Assembly (NCBI GenBank): GCA_049323455.1
Contig: JBMONF010000065.1
Span: 149,601 to 213,600, forward strand
DNA from: Hypericibacter sp049323455
GTDB lineage: Bacteria; Pseudomonadota; Alphaproteobacteria; Dongiales; Dongiaceae
Direction: 5' to 3'
DNA: 64,000 nucleotides
Translations under genes and position numbers: made by a program
In this document: positions 41,478 to 49,731 of the stretch, one piece after another
How positions within the stretch are numbered: position 1 is the stretch's first letter
Layout: every line of letters starts with the position of its first letter
The notes under the pieces: model-generated
Databases searched by the model: none
What the model was told of the DNA's origin: nothing
Seen by the model: the letters and a program-made list of their open reading frames with translations, nothing else

Positions 41478-43022
41478 TCACGCCGGCTCGAGCACCTTCT
41501 TCGGCTTCGCCTTGCCCTTCGGCGCCGGCTTGCCGCCGCCGGGCCGGTTCGGACCCGGCTGGATGCGCAGCCTGGCGCGCGGGCGCCGGCGCTTCCTCGC
41601 CATCTGCTGGCGCGGCACCAGGCGGAACAGGCTCTGCTGCCCGTCGAACGACCACTTCGGCTGCGGCTGGAACCCGGCCGCGATGAACATGCGCATCAGA
41701 TCGTTGCGCCGATAGGCGTTCTTCCAGCCGAACGCGGCGCGATCGGCATCGGGCGTATCGTCGGCGGCGTAGTAGCTGACGAAGGCCGGCAGGTTGTAGG
41801 CGCGCAAGGCCTTCAGGAACGCCGGCACATCCTCGACATATTCGAGCACGCCCAAGGCTGCGACATGCGTGGCCTCGGTCGCCGGCGGCAGCTCGCCCCT
41901 GTAGATATCGGCCGCCGAGAAAAGCGGTGCGCGGCGCGTGACGTCGGCGGGCAGATGGCTGGCGCTCTTGGGCAGCATCTTGCGCATCGCCGCCGTGCCG
42001 CAGCCGAGATCCAGCAGCACCGCGCCCGGCTTGAGGTTGAGAGCGACGATGGCACGCGCCCGGCGGCGCCCGAAGACCGGCTCGAGCTGGCGCGGGCCCC
42101 GCCAGTTCCAGGTTTCCACGTCGCGGAAGCGGATCGGGTTGACGGTGGGATCGGGCCTGACCGCGAAATCGTGCCGGCGGATGCGCAGGCGGGGTGCTGC
42201 GACCTCGTAGCCGAAGGCGAGCGAATATTCGGGAAAGAGCCGCCACAGCCGCTCGGCCATGGCACGCATCGGCCCCTCGGGCTCGTCCTCGAAGCGATCG
42301 AGCGCCTTCTGGGTGATCTCGTGCCCGTGCTTGTCCAGCTCCCATTTGGAGCGCGTCTCGCGCTCGATCATCAGGTTGAGGCGGTCTTCGCCGAGCCGGT
42401 CGAGGCCGCAATAGGCGGCGAGGCGCTGGCGCGCCTCGGGCTCGGCGACCAGGTCCTCGTAGCGCAACACCATGTGCGGCAGCGTGCGCAGCGCCATCAG
42501 CTCCTGCACGCAGTAGGCGAGCCGGGCGAACACCCAGGCCTCGTCGCGCATGCGTCGGGCGCCGGCGAAGACCAGCCCCATGCGGTTGACGAGCTCGAGC
42601 GCCGAGATCGCGACGGCGCGCAGATCGCGCACGCACAGGATCACGCGCTTGGGCGGGTAGAGGCGGAACAGCCGCCGCCAGTCGGCGAGATCCACATATT
42701 TCACCCCCCACAGCTCGAGGCCCTGGAGCTGCGGACGGATCGCTTGGTCGAAATACTCGACATTGGTGCGGTACTCGCCCGGCGCCGGCGGCGCCTCGCC
42801 GACCTCGAGGCCGAATTCCCGATAGAGCCGGTTGAGCTTGGTTTGCAGCCACGGCTCCCAGAGGGCCATCAGATCGGGCTCGCTCACCACCAGCGACCGG
42901 CCCTTGAGCGTCAGCAGGTCGCAAACCAGCGTCGTGCCGCTGCGCATCAATCCCATCACGGCGACACCCATCGGCGTGCCGCGGCCGGGCAGGACGAGCT
43001 TCGACGGCTCCCGGTCGCTCAC
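41478..43022 (-). CDS. Sulfotransferase-methyltransferase fusion, paralogue A
   Basis: 514 residues from a GTG at 43022 that overlaps the paralogue B stop (GTGA). The PAPS-binding P-loop is MGLMRSGTTLVCDLL (Arg27-Thr31), and a CVRDLRAVAISALEL segment matches the 3'-phosphate region of sulfotransferases. After about residue 290 a Rossmann methyltransferase-like domain begins, with canonical motif I in LLDLGCGTAAM, then PADVTRRAP and YYAADDTPDADRAAFGW. A basic 35-residue tail (MARKRRRPRARLRIQ onward, Lys/Pro-rich) is unique to this copy. It is the last of four tandem genes. The acceptor molecule is unknown. Confidence 0.8.
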   Translation of the reverse strand: MSDREPSKLVLPGRGTPMGVAVMGLMRSGTTLVCDLLTLKGRSLVVSEPDLMALWEPWLQTKLNRLYREFGLEVGEAPPAPGEYRTNVEYFDQAIRPQLQGLELWGVKYVDLADWRRLFRLYPPKRVILCVRDLRAVAISALELVNRMGLVFAGARRMRDEAWVFARLAYCVQELMALRTLPHMVLRYEDLVAEPEARQRLAAYCGLDRLGEDRLNLMIERETRSKWELDKHGHEITQKALDRFEDEPEGPMRAMAERLWRLFPEYSLAFGYEVAAPRLRIRRHDFAVRPDPTVNPIRFRDVETWNWRGPRQLEPVFGRRRARAIVALNLKPGAVLLDLGCGTAAMRKMLPKSASHLPADVTRRAPLFSAADIYRGELPPATEATHVAALGVLEYVEDVPAFLKALRAYNLPAFVSYYAADDTPDADRAAFGWKNAYRRNDLMRMFIAAGFQPQPKWSFDGQQSLFRLVPRQQMARKRRRPRARLRIQPGPNRPGGGKPAPKGKAKPKKVLEPA

Positions 43023-44461
43023 GACCCGGCCTCCGCCCCGGCCGCATTTGCCGCGACCGCCGTCGCCTTGGCCGGAATCTCGACCGGCTTGAGCTTCAAC
43101 ATGCTCTGACGTCCGTCGAAGGCCCAGCGTGCGGTGGCGCGAAAGCCGACCGCGGCGAGGCCGCGCAGGAGCTGCTTGCGCGTGAGATGATTGCGCCAGC
43201 CCAGCGCCGCCCGATCGACGCCTTCGGTGTCGTCGGCCGCGTGATAGGAGAGAAGGACGGGCAGGCCGTAGGCCCTGAGGGCCTTGAGGAAGCGGGCGGG
43301 CTGCTCGACCTGCTCGAGGATGTCGAGGGCGATGACGAAGGTCGCCTTGCCTTTGGGCGGCAGCTTGCCTTGCAGCAGGTCGGCGGCGAGCGTCTGCGGC
43401 GTGCGCGGGGTCACGTCCGAGAGGCGCAAGGTAGCGCTGCGGGGCAGCTCGGTCAGCATCGCGCTCAGACCCCCGCCGAGATCGAGCACGCGAGCCCCCT
43501 CCGGAATGTTGAGCGCGGCCAGATGGCGCGCGCGCCGTCGCGCGAAGCACGGCTCGAGTTGACGCGGGCCGGTCCAGTTCCAGCGCTCGAGTTCCTCGTA
43601 GTAGCGGATCGGGTTGTGGCCCGGGCGCGGCCCCACGGAGAAATCGTGGCCGGCGATGCGCGCCTTGGGCTCGGCGACCTCGTAGTCGAAGGCGACCGAA
43701 TATTCGCCCAACAGCCGCCAGGCCCGCTCGGCCAGCGCCTTGGCCGGTCCCGTCGGCTCGCGCTCGAAGCGGCCCAGCGCCTTGTTGGTCACGCCTTCGC
43801 CATGTTTGCGCGACTCCCACTTCTGCCGGCTGTCGCGCTCGATCATCAGATTGAGCCGATCGTTCCCCAACTCGTCGAGCCCGACATAGTCGGCGAGCCG
43901 CTGCCGCGCCTTGGGGTCCTCGACCAGATCCTCGTACCGGACCGCGAAATGCGGCAGGCAGCGCAGCGCCATCAGCTCGTGCGCGGTGAAGGCCAGGCGC
44001 GCGAAGACCCAGGCCTCGTCGCGCATATGCGCGCCGCCGAGAAACCCCAGCTTCATGCGCTCGACCAGCTCGATCGCGGACAGCGCAACCTCGCGCAGGT
44101 CGCGCACGCAGAGCACGAGCTTCTTCGGCCGGTAGCGCTGAAACAGCTGCCGCCAGCCATAGAGGTCGACATATTTGACGCCCCAGAAATCGAGCCCCTG
44201 CAGCTCGGGCAGGACGGCGCCGTCGAAATACTCGAAGATGCGCTTGGGGCCCTCGGCCGGGGGCTCCGGCACCTCGAGCCCGAATTCGGTCGCGAGCCGA
44301 TGAATCAACCGGGGCGTCTGCGGATGCCATTGGCCCAGGAGATTGGGCTCGCTGAAAACGAGCGAGCGGCCGCGCACCGTGAGCAGGTCGGCCACGAGCG
44401 TGGTGCCGCTGCGCATCGGCCCCATGATGGCGACGCCCATGCTTCGTTTTTTTTCGCTCAT
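43019..44461 (-). CDS. Sulfotransferase-methyltransferase fusion, paralogue B
   Basis: 480 residues. The P-loop is IMGPMRSGTTLVADLL (Arg17-Thr21), with FWGVKYVDLYGWRQLFQRY, CVRDLREVALSAIELVERM and RYEDLVEDPKARQRLADYVG downstream, all typical of a sulfotransferase domain. The second domain starts near residue 290; motif I at 325-335 is VLDLGGGLSAM with an acidic LSDVTPR strand, and YHAADDTEGVDRAALGW near 406-422. The final RWAFDGRQSMLKLKP block is shared by the array. It begins 79 bases after the stop of paralogue C and overlaps paralogue A by four bases. Confidence 0.82.
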   Translation of the reverse strand: MSEKKRSMGVAIMGPMRSGTTLVADLLTVRGRSLVFSEPNLLGQWHPQTPRLIHRLATEFGLEVPEPPAEGPKRIFEYFDGAVLPELQGLDFWGVKYVDLYGWRQLFQRYRPKKLVLCVRDLREVALSAIELVERMKLGFLGGAHMRDEAWVFARLAFTAHELMALRCLPHFAVRYEDLVEDPKARQRLADYVGLDELGNDRLNLMIERDSRQKWESRKHGEGVTNKALGRFEREPTGPAKALAERAWRLLGEYSVAFDYEVAEPKARIAGHDFSVGPRPGHNPIRYYEELERWNWTGPRQLEPCFARRRARHLAALNIPEGARVLDLGGGLSAMLTELPRSATLRLSDVTPRTPQTLAADLLQGKLPPKGKATFVIALDILEQVEQPARFLKALRAYGLPVLLSYHAADDTEGVDRAALGWRNHLTRKQLLRGLAAVGFRATARWAFDGRQSMLKLKPVEIPAKATAVAANAAGAEAGS

Positions 44462-44540
44462 CCCCTACCGGCTCGACTCCGGACGTCGCACGCGCGGGCC
44501 GGATATGCGGACCCTATTCGGCCGCCCGAGGCGGCCCCTG

Positions 44541-46022
44541 TCAACCGACGGCCGCGCTGTCGCTGCCGCCGCCCGGCGCCGCCCGCTGCCCGAGCGTTAC
44601 CGGTTTCAGGTGAAAAAAGCTTTGCCTTCCGTCGAGGGCCCATCGCGCCGCCGCCCGGAAATCGGCGGCGCGGAAGGCTCCCATCAGCTCGGCGCGCGTC
44701 AGGTGATTGACCCAGCCGAGCGCTTCGCGGTCGATGCCGGCCGTATCGTCGGCGGCGTGATAGGTGGCGAGCACAGGCCGCCCGTAGAGCCGCAGCCGGC
44801 GCAGCAGCCGCGGCAGGTCGGGGTCGAGGAACTCGAGCGCGCCGAGCGCCAGCACGACGGTGGCTTCCGGCACCTTGGGGAATCGGCCTTCGTGCAGCTT
44901 GGCGACGCGATAGCCGGCGCCGCGCGCGGCCATGTCGGCCGGAACATGCCGGCGGCCGGGCGGCAGCATCACGCCCAGAGCCGGCGTGCCGCAGGCGAGA
45001 TCGAGCGCCACCGCACCCTCGGGCAGCCGCTTGGCGACGAAGAAGCGGGCGCGGCGCAACTGGAAGCAGGGCTCGAGCTGCGGCGGTCCCGTCCAATTCG
45101 GCGTCTCGCTCTTCGCATAATCGACCGGGTTGCCCTCGACGCCGGCGCGCCGCTGAAAGGCGTGGCCGTGGACCCAGCGCTCGGGCGGCGGCATCTCGTA
45201 GCCGAACGCCTCGGAATATTCCGGCAGCAGGCGCCAGACCCGCTCGGCCAGCGCCTTCACCGGACCCGGCGGCTCGTTCGCGAAGCGCCCGACCGAGCGG
45301 GTTGAGACGCCCGGCCCATGCTTGCTCAGCTCCCAGCGGCGGGCGAAGCCGTCGGCGGCGAGGTTCTCGCGCGTCTCGACCGGCCGCTCGAGGCCCGCAT
45401 ATTCGGCGATGCGCTGGCGCAAGCCCGGGTCGGCGGCGACGTCCTCGTAGCGGGCCAGGAAATGCGGCCGCTCCCTGAGCGCCATCAGCTCGTGGACGTT
45501 GAAGGCGATGTTGGCCATCACCCAGGCCTCGTCGCGCATGTAGCGCCGGCCGTAGAAGGCGAGCCCGAGATGGCCGATGCGGTCGACCGCCGAGATCACC
45601 ACGTCGCGCAGATCGCGCACCGTGAGAATCAGCCGGCATGGCGGATAGCGCTCGAAAGTCGGCCGCCAGTCGACCAGATCGACATATTTGACGCCCCAGA
45701 GCGGCAGCCGCCCGAGCTGCGGTGCCAGCACCGCGTCGAAATAGTCGCGATAGGCGGGCCACTCGTCCCGGCGCGGCGGTTCGGGGCCGGGATCGAGGCC
45801 GTTGTTGAGCGCCAGGCGGTGGATGCGCTCGACCGTGTGCGGGCTCCACATGCCCATGATGTTGGGCTCGCTCAGGATCAGGCTGCGGCCACGCTGGCTC
45901 AGCATGTCGGTGACGAGGGTCGAGCCGGTGCGCATCAGCCCCATGATGGCGATGCCCATCCTGGCTTCCGACCCGTCGCTCCTGGCGGGGACGCTTGCGG
46001 CTAGCCGGCCGGCCTCGCTCAT
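44541..46022 (-). CDS. Sulfotransferase-methyltransferase fusion, paralogue C
   Basis: 493 residues from the ATG at 46022, which overlaps the paralogue D stop (ATGA). The P-loop reads LMRTGSTLVTDML (Arg31-Thr35), a Thr/Ser variant of the RSGTT in the other copies. LWGVKYVDLVDWRPTFERY and LTVRDLRDVVISAVDRI follow. Motif I of the second domain is ALDLACGTPAL, still acidic but with Gly-to-Ala and Gly-to-Pro changes. The end domain keeps YHAADDTAGIDREALGW and RWALDGRQSFFHL. A Ser/Ala-rich N-terminal extension of 20 residues precedes the P-loop. Confidence 0.8.
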   Translation of the reverse strand: MSEAGRLAASVPARSDGSEARMGIAIMGLMRTGSTLVTDMLSQRGRSLILSEPNIMGMWSPHTVERIHRLALNNGLDPGPEPPRRDEWPAYRDYFDAVLAPQLGRLPLWGVKYVDLVDWRPTFERYPPCRLILTVRDLRDVVISAVDRIGHLGLAFYGRRYMRDEAWVMANIAFNVHELMALRERPHFLARYEDVAADPGLRQRIAEYAGLERPVETRENLAADGFARRWELSKHGPGVSTRSVGRFANEPPGPVKALAERVWRLLPEYSEAFGYEMPPPERWVHGHAFQRRAGVEGNPVDYAKSETPNWTGPPQLEPCFQLRRARFFVAKRLPEGAVALDLACGTPALGVMLPPGRRHVPADMAARGAGYRVAKLHEGRFPKVPEATVVLALGALEFLDPDLPRLLRRLRLYGRPVLATYHAADDTAGIDREALGWVNHLTRAELMGAFRAADFRAAARWALDGRQSFFHLKPVTLGQRAAPGGGSDSAAVG

Positions 46023-47443
46023 GTCGCGGTTCCCCTGCCTGCGGCCGGTTTCGGGACCAAGCGGAACAGGCTCTGCCGTCCGTCGAAGGCCCAGCGCGCC
46101 TCGGCCGCGTAGCCGGCAGCGGCGAAAGTCCGCTCGAGATCGGCGCGGGCCAGATGGCTGGTCCAGCCGAGCGCCCGGCGGTCGAGGCCGGCCGTGTCGT
46201 CGGCGGCGTGATAGCCGAGGATCAGGGGCAGGCCGGTGCGGGCGAGCTTGGCCAGCATGCCGGCCGCATCGCGGACATGCTCGAGCTGGCCCAGCATGAC
46301 GAGAAGATCGGCACCTGCGAGCGAGGGCAGCGCGCCCTCCTGCAGCGCCGCGACGCGAAACTCGGGCGCGCGCGCCACGGCGTCGGCATGGATCAGCTCG
46401 GCGCCGGCGGGCAGCATGCGCGCCAGGCCGGGTGCGCCCGAACACAGCTCGAGAACCTTGGCGCCCGGCGGCACCAGCCCGGCGGCCGCGATGCGCGCGC
46501 GGCGCTGAGCGAAGCTCGGCTCGAACTGGCGCGGGCCGTTCCAGTCCCAGGTCTCGGTGTCGAGATAGCGCAGCGTGGGCGCGCCGACGCTGGGTGCCAG
46601 CGCGAAGTCGTGATTGGCGAGGCTCGGATCGGCGGGCGGCATCTCGTAGCCGAACGCCTCGGAATATTCCGGTAGGAGGCGCCAGAGCCGTTCGGCCAGC
46701 GCCTTGACCGGGCCCGGGGGCTCGGCGGCAAAGCGCCCGACCGAGGCCGCGCCGATGGTGCCCCGGTGCTTCTCCACCTCCCAGGCGCGGCGCATCTCGG
46801 CCGCCTTCAGATTGAGGCGGTCCTCCTGCAACCGGTCGAGCCCGACATAGTCGGCGATGCGCCGGCGCATGTCGGGATCGGTCGCGAGATCCTCGTAGCG
46901 GACCAGGAGGTGCGGCAGCTTTCGCATCTGCATCAGCTCGCGCACGCTGAAGGCGAGGCCGGCCAGGACCCAGGCTTCGTCGCGCAAGTAGGGCGTGCCG
47001 CGGAAGGTGATGGCGAGCCGGCAGATGCGGTCGATCCCCGAGATCGCGGTGTCGCGCAGGTCGCGCACGCACAAGATGAGCTTCTTCGGCGGATAGGCGG
47101 CGAAGAGCTGGCGCCAGCCGCTGAAATCGACGTTCTTGATGCCCCAGAGATCGAGCTTGGCGAGCTCGGGCAGCAGCGCCTCCTGAAAATAGCGCGCGTA
47201 GCTGTTGCCGTAAGCCTGTGCTGCGGGCGGCTCCTCGCCGACATCGAGCCCGACCAGGCGCGCCAGTCGATGGACGCGCTCGGCCGTCTTGCGGCTCCAG
47301 TGCTTGAAGATCTCGGGCTCGCTGATGACGACCGAACGGCCGGGAACGGTGAGCAGGTCGGAGACCAGCGTGGTGCCGCTGCGCGCAAGCCCGAACACCA
47401 TCACGCCCATCGGCGTGCGCGTGCCCGTCGCCTCCAGCTTCAT
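46019..47443 (-). CDS. Sulfotransferase-methyltransferase fusion, paralogue D
   Basis: 474 residues, first gene of the array. Arg21-Thr25 form the P-loop in VFGLARSGTTLVSDLL. LWGIKNVDFSGWRQLFAAY (99-117), CVRDLRDTAIS (125-135) and VRYEDLATDP (181-190) complete the sulfotransferase features. The second domain from about 290 has motif I changed to VLELCSGAPGL (330-340): the usual Asp and first Gly are replaced, so SAM binding is in doubt. YHAADDTAGL and RWAFDGRQSLFRL remain. It lies 125 bases downstream of the ubiG start codon region's own stop (gap 47444-47502, 59 bases), on the same strand as ubiG. Confidence 0.82.
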   Translation of the reverse strand: MKLEATGTRTPMGVMVFGLARSGTTLVSDLLTVPGRSVVISEPEIFKHWSRKTAERVHRLARLVGLDVGEEPPAAQAYGNSYARYFQEALLPELAKLDLWGIKNVDFSGWRQLFAAYPPKKLILCVRDLRDTAISGIDRICRLAITFRGTPYLRDEAWVLAGLAFSVRELMQMRKLPHLLVRYEDLATDPDMRRRIADYVGLDRLQEDRLNLKAAEMRRAWEVEKHRGTIGAASVGRFAAEPPGPVKALAERLWRLLPEYSEAFGYEMPPADPSLANHDFALAPSVGAPTLRYLDTETWDWNGPRQFEPSFAQRRARIAAAGLVPPGAKVLELCSGAPGLARMLPAGAELIHADAVARAPEFRVAALQEGALPSLAGADLLVMLGQLEHVRDAAGMLAKLARTGLPLILGYHAADDTAGLDRRALGWTSHLARADLERTFAAAGYAAEARWAFDGRQSLFRLVPKPAAGRGTAT

Positions 47444-47502
47444 CCCGCTCCCCCGCTTGCCCCCCGCGCGGCTTTATGGACGTCCGGCCGGCCCGGCGTC
47501 CT

Positions 47503-48318
47503 TCAGCCCTTCGCGGCCGGCTCGACCTGCGCCATGTAGTTCACGTCAAGATCGCGCGCGAGCCGCCAACTATCAGTTAACGGATTGTAGACGACGCCGT
47601 CGAGCGCCACCACGCGGCCGCCCCCGCGCTCGACCAGCGATGCCAGCTCGGACGGCCTCAAGAACCGGTTCCAGTCGTGCGTGCCGCGCGGCAGCCAACC
47701 GAGCAGGTATTCGGCGCCGAGGATGGCGAGCGCGTAGCTCTTGAGCGTGCGGTTGAGGGTCGCGATCACCATCATGCCGCCGGGCTTCAGCAGCTTCAGC
47801 GAGGCTTCGAGGAAGGCGCGGACATCGGCCACGTGCTCGACCACCTCCATGTTGAGGACGACGTCGAACCGCTCGGCGCCCGCCTCGGCCAGCGCCTCGG
47901 CCGTGGCACAGCGATAGTCGATCGCGAGCCCCATGCGCTCGGCATGGAGCTTGGCGACGGCGATGTTGCGGGCGGCGGCGTCGATGCCGACAACCCTCGC
48001 GCCGAGCCGGGCCATGGGCTCGCTGAGGAGCCCGCCGCCGCAGCCGATGTCGATAAGGTCGAGCCCGTCGAGCGGCGCTGCGGCCTTGGGGTCGCGGCCG
48101 AAATGCCGGCAGGCGCGGTCGCGGATATAGGCGAGGCGGACCGGGTTGAAACGGTGCAGCGGCCGGAACTTGCCGTCGGGGTCCCACCAGGCCTCGGCCA
48201 TGGCCTCGAACTTGCCGATCTCGGCGGGGTCGACGCTGGTGCCCTCGGCCATCTCGGCCGGTGCGGCCTTATCTGGCGCGCCATTGCCGGGGTGCGCTGT
48301 CGCGGGCGAAGCGGTCAA
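47503..48318 (-). CDS. ubiG: Bifunctional 2-polyprenyl-6-hydroxyphenol methylase / 3-demethylubiquinol O-methyltransferase
   Basis: UbiG landmarks: SVDPAEIGKFEAMAEAWWDP, FRPLHRFNPVRLAYIRD, LIDIGCGGGLLSEPMARLGA (SAM motif I), VVGIDAAARNIAVAKLHA, FDVVLNMEVVEHVADV and LPRGTHDWNRFLRPSEL. It carries out both O-methylations of ubiquinone synthesis. The TTG at 48318 has an AAGGAG ribosome site at ideal spacing and gives 271 residues. An internal ATG at 48252 would give 249 residues, nearer the family mean but without a clear ribosome site. It is divergent from lysC, a common arrangement. Confidence 0.95.
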   Translation of the reverse strand: MTASPATAHPGNGAPDKAAPAEMAEGTSVDPAEIGKFEAMAEAWWDPDGKFRPLHRFNPVRLAYIRDRACRHFGRDPKAAAPLDGLDLIDIGCGGGLLSEPMARLGARVVGIDAAARNIAVAKLHAERMGLAIDYRCATAEALAEAGAERFDVVLNMEVVEHVADVRAFLEASLKLLKPGGMMVIATLNRTLKSYALAILGAEYLLGWLPRGTHDWNRFLRPSELASLVERGGGRVVALDGVVYNPLTDSWRLARDLDVNYMAQVEPAAKG

Positions 48319-48499
48319 GATCGGCTCCTTCGAAAATCGCCCTGGCGGGGCGGTCCCATGCCCGTTTCCGAGGCCGCTTTCCCTTGCCTCGGCATGGCCA
48401 AATGAGTATGGATACGCGCCGCGCGCGCGGCAACCGGCGAGCCTTTCCGCGAGGCCGGCCCCGCCTCGTCGCCCGCGCCGACCAGCCCAGGGGACCCCG

Positions 48500-49726
48500 G
48501 TGAAGCGATCCCGCATTGTCATGAAATTCGGCGGCACGTCGGTCGCCGACGTCGAGCGCATCAAGTCCGTCGCGCGGCGCGTGAAACGCGAGGTCGATGC
48601 CGGGCACGAGGTTGCCGTGGTGGTGTCGGCCATGGCGGGCGTCACCAACCAGCTGGTCGGCTGGACCAGCGAGATCGCCCGGCTGCACGATGCGCGCGAA
48701 TATGACGTCGTGGTGGCGACGGGCGAGCAGGTGACCACGGGGCTCCTGGCGCTGGCGCTGCAGGAGCTGGGCGTGCCCGCGCGCTCCTGGCTCGGCTGGC
48801 AGATCCCGATCGAGACCGACAATGCGCACGGCAAGGCCCGCATCCAGAACATCCGCACGGCCGAGATCGAGCGGCGCTTCGGCGAGGGGCAGGTGGCGGT
48901 GGTGGCGGGCTTCCAGGGTATCGGCCCCGACCACCGCGTGACCACGCTGGGGCGCGGCGGCTCCGATACCTCGGCCGTGGCGCTCGCGGCCGCGCTCAAG
49001 GCCGATCGCTGCGACATCTTCACCGACGTGGACGGGGTCTATACGACCGACCCCCGCATCGTTGCGAAGGCCCGCAAGCTCGATAAGATCGCCTACGAGG
49101 AAATGCTCGAGATGGCGTCGCAGGGCGCCAAGGTCCTGCAGATCCGCTCCGTCGAGATGGCGATGAAGCACCATGTCCGCCTGCAGGTGCTCTCCAGCTT
49201 CGAGGACAAACCCGGCACCCTGGTCGTTGACGAGGACGAAATCGTGGAACAGGAAGTGGTAAGCGGCATCGCCTACAGCCGCGACGAGGCCAAGATCACG
49301 CTGATCCGCGTGCCGGACCGCCCGGGTGTCGCGGCCGCCATCTTCGGGCCGCTGGCCGAGGCCAACATCAACGTCGACATGATCGTCCAGAACGTGTCGG
49401 AAGGCGGCCAGTTCACCGATCTGACCTTCACCGTCACCAAGGCCGACCTGGCGCGCGCCAAGAAGGTGCTGGAGGAGCGTCGCGACAGCCTCGGCTATCA
49501 GGCGCTGGTGCCCGATTCGAACGTGGTCAAGGTGTCGGTCATCGGGCTCGGCATGCGCAGCCATGCCGGCGTCGCCCAGCGCATGTTCAAGGCGCTGGCC
49601 GAGAAGGGCATCAACATTCAGGTGATCTCCACCTCGGAGATCAAAGTGAGCGTGCTGGTCGCCGAGGAATATACGGAGCTCGCCGTGCGCGCGCTCCACA
49701 CCGCCTACGGTCTCGACGCGGCCTGA
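48500..49726 (+). CDS. lysC: Aspartate kinase
   Basis: 408 residues from the GTG at 48500 (AGGGGA ahead); an ATG 21 bases later is the alternative. The catalytic part has IVMKFGGTSVADVERI, VVSAMAGVTNQL, VATGEQVTTGLLALAL, LGRGGSDTSAVALAAAL and DVDGVYTTDPRIV. Two C-terminal ACT domains (ITLIRVPDRPGVAAAIFGP, VIGLGMRSHAGVAQRMF) sense lysine and/or threonine. It begins the aspartate family pathway. The next gene starts five bases after its stop. Confidence 0.97.
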   Translation: MKRSRIVMKFGGTSVADVERIKSVARRVKREVDAGHEVAVVVSAMAGVTNQLVGWTSEIARLHDAREYDVVVATGEQVTTGLLALALQELGVPARSWLGWQIPIETDNAHGKARIQNIRTAEIERRFGEGQVAVVAGFQGIGPDHRVTTLGRGGSDTSAVALAAALKADRCDIFTDVDGVYTTDPRIVAKARKLDKIAYEEMLEMASQGAKVLQIRSVEMAMKHHVRLQVLSSFEDKPGTLVVDEDEIVEQEVVSGIAYSRDEAKITLIRVPDRPGVAAAIFGPLAEANINVDMIVQNVSEGGQFTDLTFTVTKADLARAKKVLEERRDSLGYQALVPDSNVVKVSVIGLGMRSHAGVAQRMFKALAEKGINIQVISTSEIKVSVLVAEEYTELAVRALHTAYGLDAA

Positions 49727-49731
49727 TCGCA

